Below, in pieces: positions 20,795-30,182 of a DNA stretch of 64,000 bases. The position numbers and the translations under genes are program-made. A model generated the notes under the pieces. That model saw nothing but the letters and a program-made list of their open reading frames with translations. It did no database searches and had not been told where the DNA came from. This stretch comes from Streptococcus mitis (GTDB taxonomy: Bacteria > Bacillota > Bacilli > Lactobacillales > Streptococcaceae), in contig NZ_CP028415.1 of the NCBI RefSeq assembly GCF_000722765.2, positions 1,060,501 to 1,124,500 of the forward strand. Direction: 5' to 3'. Position 1 is the first letter of the stretch. Each line of letters starts with the position of its first letter.

Positions 20795-21388
20795 CTAATC
20801 CTGCCAGTAGGCTGGTCGTTGTTTTTCATAAGCAGCAATCAAATCTTCATACTGCAAGGTAATACCGATATCATCCAAACCATTTAAGAGTTTGTGTTTC
20901 CATTCGCTATCGATTTCAAAAGTGAATTCTCCAACTGGTGAGATGATTTTTTGTTGTTCCAAGTCCACAGTTACCTGATCACTTGGTTGTAGCTGGGCCA
21001 GTTTCTCTCTAACCTCTCTGGGCTGAACAATTGGCAACATGCCATTATTTAGTTCATTATTGTAATGAATATCACCGAAAGACCCTGCAATCACGACCTT
21101 AAAACCATAGTCCGCTAGAGCCCAAGCAGCGTGTTCCCTCGAAGACCCTGCCCCAAAGTTATCCCCTGAGATGAGAATACTAGCCTTGCGGTATTCAGGT
21201 CGGTTAAAGACAAAGTCTGGATCCTCAGTATACTTGTCATCCAGATAACGCCAAGCATACATGAGGTACTTACCAAAGCCTTTTTTATCAATTAACTTAA
21301 GAAACTGCTTGGGAAGGATTTGATCGGTATCGATGTTATCATTCATAAGAGGAACGGTCGTTCCCGTATAAACTGTAAATTTTTCCAT
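20795..21388 (-). CDS. leuD: 3-isopropylmalate dehydratase small subunit
   Basis: LeuD pairs with LeuC to isomerise 2-isopropylmalate to 3-isopropylmalate. The 197-residue protein is full length for LeuD and shows [13 protein letters not shown] near the start and the swivelling-domain motif [17 protein letters not shown], then [18 protein letters not shown] sequence. It follows leuC by nine bases. Confidence 0.96.
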   Translation of the reverse strand: MEKFTVYTGTTVPLMNDNIDTDQILPKQFLKLIDKKGFGKYLMYAWRYLDDKYTEDPDFVFNRPEYRKASILISGDNFGAGSSREHAAWALADYGFKVVIAGSFGDIHYNNELNNGMLPIVQPREVREKLAQLQPSDQVTVDLEQQKIISPVGEFTFEIDSEWKHKLLNGLDDIGITLQYEDLIAAYEKQRPAYWQD

Positions 21389-21397
21389 ATCCTCTCC

Positions 21398-22780
21398 TTA
21401 CTGGGCTTCTGGCATGAGCCGAACATCTACGAAGCGCCCTGCAATAGCTGCCGCAGCTGCCATGGCTGGACTGCAGAGATGGGTCTTAGCACCAAAGCCT
21501 TGTCTATCTTCAAAGTTACGGTTGCTGGTTGAGGCACAGTGGACACCATCTGGAACCTTGTCAGGATTCATCCCTAGGCACATAGAGCAACCGGGGTCTC
21601 TCCACTCAAAGCCAGCATCTAGGAAAACCTTGTCCAAGCCCAACTTCTCAGCAGCTCGTTTGACAGGACGAGAACCTGGAACTACGATAGCCGTTAAGTT
21701 AGGAGCAATTTTCTTTCCTTTGACAAATCGAGCCGCTAGCTGCAAGTCACTAAGACGAGCATTAGTACATGAGCCAATAAAGATATAGCCTAGTTCAATA
21801 TCCGCTGGCTTTTGACCAGGCTCCAAACCCATATAATTGTAGGCTCTCTCATCATTCATGTCCTTAATTTCTGGGAAGCTACTGTCAAAGTCAACCCCCA
21901 TAGCAGGATTGGTTCCCCAGGTCACCATAGGAGCCAAGTCTGAAACATCCATCTGGATAACCTTATCGTAAACGACATTCTCATCACTGACAAGGGTCTT
22001 CCAATCCGCCACAGCCTCTTCGAAAGCTTCTGGAACACATTCCCGGCCCTTGAGATAATCATAGGTGGTTTGATCCGGATTCATGATTCCCATCTTAGAT
22101 CCAAACTCGATGGACATATTGCAGATGGTCATTCGCTCTTCCATGCTCAGTGCATCAATCGCTTGTCCTCGATATTCCACGACGTAGCCAACGCCGCAAG
22201 CAACGCCGTACTTGGCAATCAAGGCTAAAATAAAGTCCTTGGAATAAACTCCCTTTTGAGGAACACCAGTGAATTCCACCAGCATTTTCTTGGGTTTGAC
22301 CTGCCAGAGGGTCTGTGTCGCAAAGACATGTTCGACCTCACTGGTCCCAATTCCAAAAGCGATTGCTCCGAAAGCTCCGTGAGTTGCCGTATGGCTGTCT
22401 CCACAGACGATGAATTTTCCTGGTTGGGTCCGTCCTGTTTCTGGTCCAACCATGTGAACAATTCCCTGCTTTTCAGAACCGTGAGCCGCATGTTCAATCC
22501 CAAACTCCTCAACATTTTCAGCTAGCTTATCAATTTGTGCCTTAGAAATCACATCTCGAATATCGTAGATATTGACCGTCGGGACATTGTGGTCAAAGGT
22601 TCCAAATGTCAAGTCTGGCCGTCTCAATCTGCGACCTGCGTCTCGTAATCCTTGAAAAGCCTGAGGACTGGTCACCTCGTGGATATAGTGCTGGTCCACA
22701 TACATGAGTTGGGGCTGCCCCTCTTCTCCTGTGATAACATGACGATCCCATAATTTATCAAAAATCGATTTTCCTGCCAT
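21398..22780 (-). CDS. leuC: 3-isopropylmalate dehydratase large subunit
   Basis: LeuC is the [4Fe-4S] aconitase-type subunit for the second leucine step. The 460-residue protein has [21 protein letters not shown], here noted as GDSHTATHG, and the cluster cysteines in [13 protein letters not shown] and [13 protein letters not shown]. It sits between the DUF1294 gene (three-base gap) and leuD in one operon. Confidence 0.97.
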   Translation of the reverse strand: MAGKSIFDKLWDRHVITGEEGQPQLMYVDQHYIHEVTSPQAFQGLRDAGRRLRRPDLTFGTFDHNVPTVNIYDIRDVISKAQIDKLAENVEEFGIEHAAHGSEKQGIVHMVGPETGRTQPGKFIVCGDSHTATHGAFGAIAFGIGTSEVEHVFATQTLWQVKPKKMLVEFTGVPQKGVYSKDFILALIAKYGVACGVGYVVEYRGQAIDALSMEERMTICNMSIEFGSKMGIMNPDQTTYDYLKGRECVPEAFEEAVADWKTLVSDENVVYDKVIQMDVSDLAPMVTWGTNPAMGVDFDSSFPEIKDMNDERAYNYMGLEPGQKPADIELGYIFIGSCTNARLSDLQLAARFVKGKKIAPNLTAIVVPGSRPVKRAAEKLGLDKVFLDAGFEWRDPGCSMCLGMNPDKVPDGVHCASTSNRNFEDRQGFGAKTHLCSPAMAAAAAIAGRFVDVRLMPEAQ

Positions 22781-22783
22781 CCA

Positions 22784-23053
22784 TTACCTCCAAATAAAAT
22801 ATAAGGCTACTAGTGTGGTCACCATCCCAAGAAACCAAACTGTTTTAAAATACCATTTTCGAGTCTTGTGATGAAAGATGATTCCTGCTAACCAGGCCCC
22901 AAAACCACCACAAGAAAGGGCTAAAATGAGTAAGACTTTCTCTGGGATGCGCCAAGCTCTTCTCCTTGCCTTGGATTTGTCAATGCCATAAATCAAGAAA
23001 ATCATGACATTCCAAATCAAGAGGACTAGAGTAATTTTTTCGTCTAATTTCAT
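22784..23053 (-). CDS. Small DUF1294 membrane protein inside the leucine operon
   Basis: The 89-residue protein has three hydrophobic segments (about 8-23, 40-58 and 71-87) and the DUF1294 core YGIDKSKARRRAWRIPE and HHKTRKWYF. The function of this family is unknown. It overlaps leuB by four bases (ATGA) and precedes leuC by three, so it is certainly translated with the leucine enzymes. A transport or assembly role is possible but nothing in the sequence shows it. Confidence 0.88.
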   Translation of the reverse strand: MKLDEKITLVLLIWNVMIFLIYGIDKSKARRRAWRIPEKVLLILALSCGGFGAWLAGIIFHHKTRKWYFKTVWFLGMVTTLVALYFIWR

Positions 23054-24087
23054 AACCTTGAAATAATAGCTTCCGTCATTTCCTTTGTCGAAGCCTGTCC
23101 TCCTAAATCTCTCGTTAAAATTCCAGCTGCCAAACTTGCCTCAACAGCACGCTCGATACGCTCTGCATCCTCATAGCGTCCAAAGCTGTCTCTCAGCATC
23201 ATGGCAACTGATAAAATCATGGAAATGGGATTGGCAATTCCTTGACCTGCAATATCAGGCGCTGACCCGTGAATGGGCTCATAGAGACTTGGTCCCTTTT
23301 CAGAATGACTGGCTGATGGCATGACTCCAAGTGTGCCAGATAGAACGCTTGATTCATCAGATAGAATATCTCCGAAAAGATTCTCCGTCACGATGACATC
23401 AAACTTAGCAGGATTGGTAATCATGAGCATGGCAGCTGAGTCCACCAACTGGTGTTCCAAGGTCACATCCGGGAAATCCTGTGCGACCTCCTCAGCTACT
23501 TTCCGCCAGAGTTTTGATGTTGCCAACACATTTTGCTTATCGATACTAGTAACGATTTTTCTGCGATTTCTTGCAATCTCAAAGGCCTTGCGAATAATCC
23601 GCTCCACTTCCTCATAGCTATAGTCGTTGATATCACGCGCTTTGCGCTCTTCAAGGATATGATCTCCAAAGTAGATTCCGCCAGTCAACTCCCGTACCAC
23701 GACAAAGTCCACACCAGCAATTCGTTCTGGTTTGAGTGGTGACAAATGCTTGAGACTATCAAAGATTTTTACCGGGCGAATATTGGCATAGAGATTGAGT
23801 TCCTTACGGAGAGCCAACAGGCCTTGTTCTGGGCGAACCGCTGCTCCATCATACTGGGGACTCCCGATAGCCGCTAGGAGAATGGCATCTGCTTCTCTAC
23901 ATGCTTTGAGGGTTTCACTAGGTAAGGGATGGCCTGCTGCATCAATACCTGCACCTCCGAAGGGTCTTCTATCAATCTCATAGTCGAAACCTGTTTTTTC
24001 AGCTAGAGCTTCCAGAACTTCTAAACCAGCCTCCATGATTTCTGGGCCAATTCCGTCCCCTGCTAGAGCTACTATTTTTTTTGTCAT
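23050..24087 (-). CDS. leuB: 3-isopropylmalate dehydrogenase
   Basis: LeuB oxidatively decarboxylates 3-isopropylmalate with NAD. The 345-residue protein has ALAGDGIGPEIM at the start, the substrate arginine region LRKELNLYANIRPVK, VRELTGGIYFG, TSIDKQNVLATSKLWRK and the metal aspartates in VTENLFGDILSDE, with HGSAPDIAGQGIANP for NAD binding. Twelve bases after leuA in the operon. Confidence 0.97.
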   Translation of the reverse strand: MTKKIVALAGDGIGPEIMEAGLEVLEALAEKTGFDYEIDRRPFGGAGIDAAGHPLPSETLKACREADAILLAAIGSPQYDGAAVRPEQGLLALRKELNLYANIRPVKIFDSLKHLSPLKPERIAGVDFVVVRELTGGIYFGDHILEERKARDINDYSYEEVERIIRKAFEIARNRRKIVTSIDKQNVLATSKLWRKVAEEVAQDFPDVTLEHQLVDSAAMLMITNPAKFDVIVTENLFGDILSDESSVLSGTLGVMPSASHSEKGPSLYEPIHGSAPDIAGQGIANPISMILSVAMMLRDSFGRYEDAERIERAVEASLAAGILTRDLGGQASTKEMTEAIISRL

Positions 24088-24098
24088 AGCATTCTCCT

Positions 24099-25661
24099 TT
24101 ACACACTAGGCATGTCACGATAGGAAACACTGCGTCCCATCTCACCAGCATTCTCTTTTTGAACAAAGGTATTAGCATTGATGTAGGCAATAGCAGATGC
24201 TTTCAGTACATCGAAATCAAGCCCTGCTGCATTAAAGATGGTTTCTGTATCTCTGTTTTCAACAGTGACCAAGACCCGAGCTTGGGCATCAATTCCATCT
24301 GTCACAGCGTCAATAGTATAGGACACCAAGCGGACGGATTGGTTAAAGAACTTATCGATAGCGTTAAAGATTGCTTCAACGGAACCTTGCCCTGTCGCAT
24401 TAAATTCGACTTTTTCACCATCCATATTGGCTAGGCTAACGATTGCTTCAATGTCATTGTCTGCATGAGTTTGAAGTTGTAAATCATCAAAGTGGAATCC
24501 TTCAGGGTTTTCAACCATAGTTCCAGCCACCAGTGCACGAATATCTGCATCTGTGATTTCTTGTTTCTTGTCGGCCAGTGCCTTGAACTTGGCGAAGAGT
24601 GGTTTGATATCCTCTTCTGTAAAGTCTAGGGCCAATTCTCTTAGTTTCTCGATAAAGGCATGGCGACCTGACAATTTACCAAGCGGAAGACTATTACTCT
24701 TAACACCAACCAATTCAGGGGTGATAATCTCATAAGTAAGAGGATTTTTAAGAACTCCATCTTGGTGAATACCAGATTCATGAGAAAAGGCATTACCACC
24801 AACCACAGCCTTGTTTTTAGGAACTGGAATTCCTGAGAAGCGAGAAACCATTTCTGACGTATTGATGGTCTCATTTAAAACAATACTGGTTTCTGCTTGG
24901 TAGTAATCTTGGCGAATATTGAGCGCCACTGCAATTTCTTCAAGAGCAGCATTCCCAGCTCGTTCCCCGATACCATTGATAGTCCCTTCAACACGACCTG
25001 CCCCATTCTTGACAGCGGCAAGGCTATTTGCCACTGCCATTCCGAGGTCATCATGACAGTGAGGCGAATAGATAATCTGACGATCTGTCTTGACATTCTC
25101 AATCAAGTGTTTGAAGATAGCTCCGTATTCCTCTGGTGTGGTAAATCCAACCGTGTCAGGGATATTGATATAAGACGCCCCTGCATCAACCGCTGTTTGA
25201 ACAACTTGCAAGAGGAAATCCAACTCTGTTCTAGTTGCATCCTCAGGAGAGAATTCGACCACTTCAAACTTAGAACGGGCGTACGAAACATGCTCCTTAA
25301 TAGCTTCCAAAATCTCTTCCTTGCTCTTATTGAGCTTATACTTGCGATGAATCGAACTGGTAGCGATAAAGACATGAACCTGTGGATACTTGGCGTCCTT
25401 GAGAGCCTCGTAGCAAGCATCGATATCAGACTTGACCGAACGTGCCAAACCAGTCACCGCTGTTTTCTTCAAGACCTTAGCAATCTCCTGCACTGCCGTA
25501 AATGAGTCTGGACTAGCCGCTGGAAAACCAGCTTCAATTGCTGAAATGCCCCATTTTTCTAGTTGTCTTGCGATGGCAATTTTTTCCTTGATTGAAAAGT
25601 TAACACCTGGTGTCTGTTCTCCATCCCGAAGGCTGGTATCTAGAAATTCAACTGTTCTCAT
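24099..25661 (-). CDS. leuA: 2-isopropylmalate synthase
   Basis: LeuA condenses acetyl-CoA with 2-oxoisovalerate, the committed step to leucine. The 520-residue protein has [13 protein letters not shown] (metal and substrate site, about 12-24), the HxH metal motif in [33 protein letters not shown], and a C-terminal LeuA dimer domain (about 380-505) where leucine binds as feedback inhibitor. The start is backed by AAGGGGAAA. Expression is set by the attenuator at 25690-25827. Confidence 0.97.
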   Translation of the reverse strand: MRTVEFLDTSLRDGEQTPGVNFSIKEKIAIARQLEKWGISAIEAGFPAASPDSFTAVQEIAKVLKKTAVTGLARSVKSDIDACYEALKDAKYPQVHVFIATSSIHRKYKLNKSKEEILEAIKEHVSYARSKFEVVEFSPEDATRTELDFLLQVVQTAVDAGASYINIPDTVGFTTPEEYGAIFKHLIENVKTDRQIIYSPHCHDDLGMAVANSLAAVKNGAGRVEGTINGIGERAGNAALEEIAVALNIRQDYYQAETSIVLNETINTSEMVSRFSGIPVPKNKAVVGGNAFSHESGIHQDGVLKNPLTYEIITPELVGVKSNSLPLGKLSGRHAFIEKLRELALDFTEEDIKPLFAKFKALADKKQEITDADIRALVAGTMVENPEGFHFDDLQLQTHADNDIEAIVSLANMDGEKVEFNATGQGSVEAIFNAIDKFFNQSVRLVSYTIDAVTDGIDAQARVLVTVENRDTETIFNAAGLDFDVLKASAIAYINANTFVQKENAGEMGRSVSYRDMPSV

Positions 25662-25689
25662 AAGATTTCCCCTTTTCCAAATGTGGTTT

Positions 25690-25726
25690 TAAAAAAACAT
25701 CTCGCTTAGAAGTCCAAGCGAGATGT
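25690..25726 (-). terminator. leu attenuator terminator
   Basis: Minus strand ACATCTCGCTT and AAGCGAGATGT form a perfect 11-base stem, then TTTTTTT. It lies between the leader peptide and leuA. The upstream CCAAGCGGGAG (about 25735-25746) can pair with CTCGCTTGG of the stem as the competing antiterminator. Confidence 0.9.
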
Positions 25727-25773
25727 TGATTTACTCCCGCTTGGTAAGCCAAACAGGACTAATGCTTTTTGCA

Positions 25774-25827
25774 CTAGCCCGAGTACCTCAACAACAAAGC
25801 AAATTGATTAAACTTAGCTGTTTTCAT
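25774..25827 (-). CDS. leu operon leader peptide with three leucine codons
   Basis: A 17-codon reading frame, MKTAKFNQFALLLRYSG, starts at ATG 25827 behind a near-perfect ribosome site (AGGAGGAAG, 25834-25844) and ends TAG. The three tandem TTG leucine codons are the sensor of a ribosome-mediated attenuator: stalling there would leave the CCAAGCG segment free to pair with the terminator stem. A hairpin GGGCTAGTGC / GCATTAGTCC overlapping the stop codon is the pausing stem. Leader-peptide control of leu operons is known in lactic acid bacteria. Confidence 0.85.
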   Translation of the reverse strand: MKTAKFNQFALLLRYSG

Positions 25828-25863
25828 GTTTGACTTCCTCCTTCGTTTGATATCTTGTTTAGT

Positions 25864-25892
25864 ATTTTAGCATAGCTAAAAACACTTGTCAA
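25864..25892 (-). promoter_or_regulatory. leuA operon promoter
   Basis: Minus strand TTGACA (25887-25892), 17 bases, then extended -10 TGC-TAAAAT (25864-25869). It is followed by the leader peptide and attenuator. Confidence 0.85.
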
Positions 25893-25974
25893 GAAAAAAT
25901 CCAATATTTTCTGAAAATTTCTTCAGTAAAGAATATTTCGCTAATTGAAAGTTCTTGAAAATCCTTGAAATGTT

Positions 25975-26631
25975 TCATTTTTTAGAGGTTAAGCTCCAAC
26001 TTTTTTCTATCAATTCCAGGACTTCTTCATCTGATAAAGTATCATCAAGCGCCACACTAATCCAGTAACGTTTGTTCATATGAAAAGCTGGATAAATCCC
26101 CTTTTGTGAAAGCAAGTCCTCTACTTGGTCGTGCTTGAGATTGACTGCTTCCACTAATCCTTCTCTCCCCTTTTCCAGCTTATCCCAAGAAATTTTCATC
26201 AAAACGGCATACCACTTTTGATTACCTTCATGTCTTAAAACTGCTGTATCAGGCGATTTCTCCCACAGATACTCCAACTGGTTTCCATACTGTTCCTGAA
26301 CCTGAGTCACGATTCGCTTAGTCTGAGGACAGATAAAATCTTGTGCATCAAAACAGGCCTTCCGAATCTGGTAAAGAATTTCCAAACAAGCCTCACGGAC
26401 ACTTCCTACAAAACTTCCTCTCATACTTTCTATATGGACTTGAGGATAGAGGTCACCAGTCTCCTGGTCAAAGACTTGAAAACTCACATTATCATCAGTG
26501 ATGGACACAGTCATAACAAAGTCACCCTGCAAAATCTGGCAACTATAAGTCCAGACTTCCCAATTTTCTACAAAACCATAGGCACGAGCCTTTTCTTGAT
26601 TAAACTGATAAGATTTAAAAATTTCAAACAT
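25975..26631 (-). CDS. MmcQ/YjbR family protein
   Basis: The 218-residue protein ends with a YjbR-like domain (about 100-210): YLWEKSPDTAVLRHEGNQKWYAVLMKI and YPAFHMNKRYWISVALDDTLSDEEV, patterns typical of this double-wing DNA-binding-like fold. An N-terminal 95-residue extension (ENWEVWTYSCQILQGDFVMTVSI, a short beta-rich domain) is found in some Firmicute members. Function is unknown. It follows cutC but a terminator intervenes. Confidence 0.8.
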   Translation of the reverse strand: MFEIFKSYQFNQEKARAYGFVENWEVWTYSCQILQGDFVMTVSITDDNVSFQVFDQETGDLYPQVHIESMRGSFVGSVREACLEILYQIRKACFDAQDFICPQTKRIVTQVQEQYGNQLEYLWEKSPDTAVLRHEGNQKWYAVLMKISWDKLEKGREGLVEAVNLKHDQVEDLLSQKGIYPAFHMNKRYWISVALDDTLSDEEVLELIEKSWSLTSKK

Positions 26632-26635
26632 AAGT

Positions 26636-26662
26636 GAAAACTGCTACCCAAAGCTAGCAGTT
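26636..26662 (-). terminator. Terminator after cutC
   Basis: Minus strand AACTGCTA and TAGCAGTT, perfect 8-base stem with an 8-base loop and TTTT. It also lies just before the start of the YjbR-family gene. Confidence 0.75.
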
Positions 26663-26674
26663 CCTTTCTATTTT

Positions 26675-27307
26675 TTAAAAGACCACCTTAGTTCCGTGCA
26701 ATTGTGTCACGCCCAGCTGGTCGATAAAGGTCTGACGGTTGTCAAGGTCAATCCCCCCACCTGGTAGAATTTCAATCTTACCTTTAGCGTGCTCCAAAAT
26801 TCTGTGATAGTGAGCAAAACGTTTGTCTAGTGAATCCTCAGATACACCAGCACGAGTCAGGATACGAGTGACACCAGCTTGGCTGAGCCAGTCAATAGCT
26901 TCCAACTGATCTTCGTCACTCAATTCATCAAAGGCCATGTGGAAGACAATTTCCATTCCTTTTGATGCAGTAATCAACTTCTCTAGATTAGCCTTATCCA
27001 ACTTCTTATCAGCAGTTAAAGCTCCAAAAACAACCCCTTGACTTCCAGCCTGAGCAGTCAATCGAATATCTTCTAGCATGATAGCAATTTCTAGTTCATT
27101 ATAGACAAAGTCGCCACCACGGGGACGAATCATGGTCATAATGGTCGTATCGTAGTTGGTTGCCAATTCAACTGCTGCCTTGGTCACTCCATAGCTGGGT
27201 GTTGTCCCACCAACTGCTAGATTGTCACAGAGTTCGATTCGACGAGCTCCGGCCTGCATCGCTTTTTCAAGCAAGGTCACATTTTCAGAACAAAATTCGT
27301 AAATCAT
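26675..27307 (-). CDS. cutC: CutC family protein
   Basis: The 210-residue TIM-barrel protein begins IYEFCSENVTLLEKAMQAGARRIELCDNLAVGG (noted here as ENVTLLEKA and RIELCDNL), with TIMTMIRPRGGDFVYN and FHMAFDELSD, the conserved CutC motifs. The family was linked to copper homeostasis, but the enzymatic activity is unsettled, so the name is by homology only. It has an extended -10 (TGA-TATAAT, 27338-27343). Confidence 0.93.
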   Translation of the reverse strand: MIYEFCSENVTLLEKAMQAGARRIELCDNLAVGGTTPSYGVTKAAVELATNYDTTIMTMIRPRGGDFVYNELEIAIMLEDIRLTAQAGSQGVVFGALTADKKLDKANLEKLITASKGMEIVFHMAFDELSDEDQLEAIDWLSQAGVTRILTRAGVSEDSLDKRFAHYHRILEHAKGKIEILPGGGIDLDNRQTFIDQLGVTQLHGTKVVF

Positions 27308-27337
27308 TTGATTCTCCTTGAAGATTACTTTGAATTT

Positions 27338-27343
27338 ATTATA
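27338..27343 (-). promoter_or_regulatory. Candidate -10 of cutC
   Basis: Minus strand extended -10 TGA-TATAAT, about 30 bases before the cutC start; no good -35 is visible. Confidence 0.5.
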
Positions 27344-27398
27344 TCATATTGTTGTGAATATGCTTTCATTTATATCAAGGAAAATTGCTACTATTTTT

Positions 27399-27758
27399 TT
27401 ATTCTTTGTCTGGAATGACTTTAAAGAGATAGTAGGTGATAAAGATGGTCAAAGCTCCCAGACCGATTTTGACTGGTAAAAGAGGTGCAAAATAAATGGA
27501 AATTCCCATCAAGATGTAGATAGAAACGATGATTTTTTTCTTACGTTCACGCGCAATAGACTTGGTCTCGCGAAAATCAGCTACATATGCTTGATAGAGC
27601 TTGGTATGGTAAAGCCAATCTTCGAAGCGCTTGGAACTTCTGGAGAAACAAGCAATAGACAACAAAAGGAAAGGCGTTGTCGGCAACAAGGGTAAAACAA
27701 CCCCGACAATAGCCAAAGCCAGTGATAAAAAACCAATAATTAGATAAATAATACGCAT
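27399..27758 (-). CDS. DUF454 (YbaN-like) membrane protein
   Basis: The 119-residue protein has the family core VGVVLPLLPTTPFLLLS followed by CFSRSSKRFEDWLYHTKLY and, after a basic stretch RERKKKIIVS, two more hydrophobic segments, giving three or four membrane spans. Function unknown; the family is widespread and small. It is flanked by the topA terminator upstream. Confidence 0.88.
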   Translation of the reverse strand: MRIIYLIIGFLSLALAIVGVVLPLLPTTPFLLLSIACFSRSSKRFEDWLYHTKLYQAYVADFRETKSIARERKKKIIVSIYILMGISIYFAPLLPVKIGLGALTIFITYYLFKVIPDKE

Positions 27759-27825
27759 AGCTACTCCTAATTAAAATAATCTTCTTCTAGTTTCGCATAC
27801 AATGATGAATTTTGTCAAGCTCCAA

Positions 27826-27859
27826 CTAAAAAGAGCCTGAAATTGACTTTCAGGACTCT
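27826..27859 (-). terminator. Terminator of topA
   Basis: Minus strand GAGTCCTGAAA and TTTCAGGCTC pair (one bulge) and run into TTTTT, starting within five bases of the topA stop. Confidence 0.9.
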
Positions 27860-27863
27860 CCTC

Positions 27864-29950
27864 TTATTTAATCTTTTCTTCTTCGTAGTCGCCATTACTA
27901 CATACAACCTGCTTGCCACCACCACGGACTTTTTTCTCCATGAGGAAGTTACCACATTTTGGACAGTCACGACCAACAGGCTTGTCCCAAGAAGTAAATT
28001 CACAGTCTGGATAGCGATTGCAACCATAGAAGAGGCGGTTACGCTTGGTTTTACGTTCAATGATTTGTCCCTGATGACAACTTGGACACTCAACACCAAT
28101 CTCTTTCACAATTGCTTGGGTATGACGGCAATCTGGGAAATTGCTACAAGCGTAGAACTTACCAAAACGACCAAGTTTAATGACCATTGGACTGCCACAC
28201 ACTTCACAATCAAATCCAGCTGGTTCATCCTTGATCTGGATTTTTTCCATTTCTTCTTCAGCCTTGGAGACCTCTTTAGAGAAAGGTTTGTAAAAGGCGT
28301 CAATGACACGTTGCCACTGTTCTTTTCCGACTTCGACATCGTCCAGCTTGCCTTCCATTTCGGCTGTAAAGGTCACGTTTACGATATCTGGGAAATATTC
28401 AACGATGAGCTTGTTAACAATTTCTCCCAACTCTGTTGGTTCAAAACGTTTAGCTGCAAGACGAACATAATATCGTTTTTGAATGGTTTCAATGGTTGGT
28501 GCGTAGGTTGACGGACGGCCAACCCCATTTTCTTCCAAGGTCTTGATCAGTGTCGCTTCAGAATAACGAGCAGGCGGTTGAGTGAAATGTTGCTCTGGTT
28601 TGCTATTAATCTGTTTAACCACATCGCCAACAGCCATGTCCGGTAACATCTTATTCTTGTCAGAATCATTATAAATAGCAAGATAACCATCAAACTTAAC
28701 CTGACTACCATTAGCAGCAAATTGAACCCCATTTTGAGACAATTTAACGGCCATGGTATCAAAGACAGCAGCTGTCATCTGGCTAGCCACAAAACGATTC
28801 CAAATAAGAGTATAAAGCTTGAGCTGATCCTTATCCAGATACTTAGCAATACTTTCTGGTGTATTAAAAACGCTAGACGGACGAATAGCCTCATGGGCAT
28901 CCTGAGCACCTGATGCATTTTTAACCTTGCTACCATGCTTAGAATACTTGCTACCAAAACGGTCCGTAATGAAGCTTGCTGCCTCATTTTGCGCCACTGG
29001 ACTGATACGAGTCGAATCGGTACGCATATAGGTAATTAAACCTTGCACACCAGAACCAATATTAATCCCTTCATAAAGCTGTTGGGCAACCATCATGGTC
29101 TTTCGAGTACGGAAATTGATTTTATTAGCCGCATCCATCTGCATAGATGAAGTGGTATAAGGTAAAGGAGCATTGCGCTTGCGCTCTTTCTTATCCACCT
29201 GATCTACTGAAAAATCTTTACTAGTCAGACGAGACAAGACTTCCTTAACCTCGTCATTGCTAGTCAGTTTCAGCTTTTTACCATCTACTCCATAGAAGGA
29301 AGCCTGGAATTGCTTGGTTCCCTTTTTAAAGACGACATCAATTGTCCAATATTCTTCTGGCTGAAAGGCATTGATTTCATTCTCACGGTCAATGATTAAC
29401 TTAAGCGCAATAGACTGAACGCGCCCTGCTGATAAGCCCTTCTTGACCTTCTTCCACAAAATAGGCGAAATCGAATAGCCTACCAAACGGTCTAGGACAC
29501 GACGAGCCTGTTGGGCATCGACCAAGTCCATATCAATCTTACGAGGTTCTTTAAAAGCATTTTTGACCGCATCCTTGGTGATTTCATTGAAGACCACACG
29601 GTTGGCATCATTTTCATCCAAGTTGAGAATATGGGCCAAATGCCAAGAAATCGCTTCTCCTTCACGGTCCGGGTCACTCGCCAGAAAGACTTTATTAGCT
29701 TTTTTGGCTTCTTTTTTCAAGTCATTGATGAGAGGACCTTTTCCTCGGATATTGATATATTGCGGTTCATAATTATTTTCAATATCGACGGACATACTGG
29801 ATTTTTTCAAATCACGGATATGGCCGACACTGGCTAAAACCTTGTAGTTTCTGCCGAGATATTTTTCAATCGTCTTGGCCTTAGCAGGCGACTCCACGAT
29901 TACTAGATTTTTTTAACTGTTGATTTTTTCTTTTTTGTTGCCGTAGCCAC
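27864..29950 (-). CDS. topA: DNA topoisomerase I, with an apparent frameshift near its 5' end
   Basis: TopA relaxes negative supercoils and is normally essential. The frame open from GTG 29897 encodes a Toprim domain ([13 protein letters not shown]), the active-site tyrosine region [14 protein letters not shown], and three C-terminal zinc-ribbon repeats ([24 protein letters not shown]; the last lacks its final cysteine). That start would cut off the first Toprim strand before ESPAKAK. A better start, GTG 29950, has AAAAGGTGTG upstream and encodes V(M)[13 protein letters not shown], but it runs out of frame at a run of seven A (29908-29914). One more A would join both parts into a 695-residue TopA reading [14 protein letters not shown]. 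See findings. Confidence 0.9.
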
Positions 29951-29985
29951 AGTATCACACCTTTTCAAAGTAATAAACTTTATAA

Positions 29986-30014
29986 AGTGTAAACCATTTT
30001 GCCATAACTGTCAA
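29986..30014 (-). promoter_or_regulatory. topA promoter
   Basis: Minus strand TTGACA (30009-30014), 17 bases, TACACT (29986-29991). It supports transcription through GTG 29950 as the genuine 5' end of topA. Confidence 0.75.
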
Positions 30015-30031
30015 GACTTAGCTCCTATATA

Positions 30032-30069
30032 TAGAAGAAAAGTTTGTCTACTAAGCGGACTTTCTTCTT
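30032..30069 (-). terminator. Hairpin between dprA and topA
   Basis: AGAAGAAAAGT and ACTTTCTTCT can pair around about 13 bases, with T-rich sequence on the minus strand after it. It may end dprA transcripts beyond the BOX element. Confidence 0.4.
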
Positions 30070-30182
30070 ATAGTCAATGAAAATCAAATAGCAAACTAGG
30101 AAGGTATCCGCAGGTTTCTCAAAACACTGTTTTGAGGTTGCAGATGGAAGCTAACGTGGTTTGAAGAGATTTTCGAAGAGTC
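30070..30182. repeat. BOX element (boxA, partial boxB, boxC)
   Basis: One end reads ATAGTCAATGAAAATCAAAT (boxC-like), the middle CTCAAAACACTGTTTTGAGG (boxB-like, itself a hairpin), and the other end CGTGGTTTGAAGAG then TTTTCGAAGAG (boxA). It abuts the dprA stop codon. Confidence 0.85.

Noticed and set aside
20770..20838. Longer start of the YrdC-like protein inside leuD
   Set aside because: The 23 extra codons are basic and low quality, overlap leuD, and the ATG at 20769 has its own AAGGAAA ribosome site.
24897..25505. A 202-codon plus-strand frame opposite leuA
   Set aside because: Cysteine-rich shadow of leuA with no start signals; leuA motifs on the other strand are intact.
25662..25860. 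T-box riboswitch before leuA
   Set aside because: No T-box sequence or specifier loop is visible; the leucine leader peptide explains the structure.
27843..28511. A 222-codon plus-strand frame opposite topA
   Set aside because: Phe/Thr-rich shadow of topA zinc-ribbon coding sequence, without a ribosome site.
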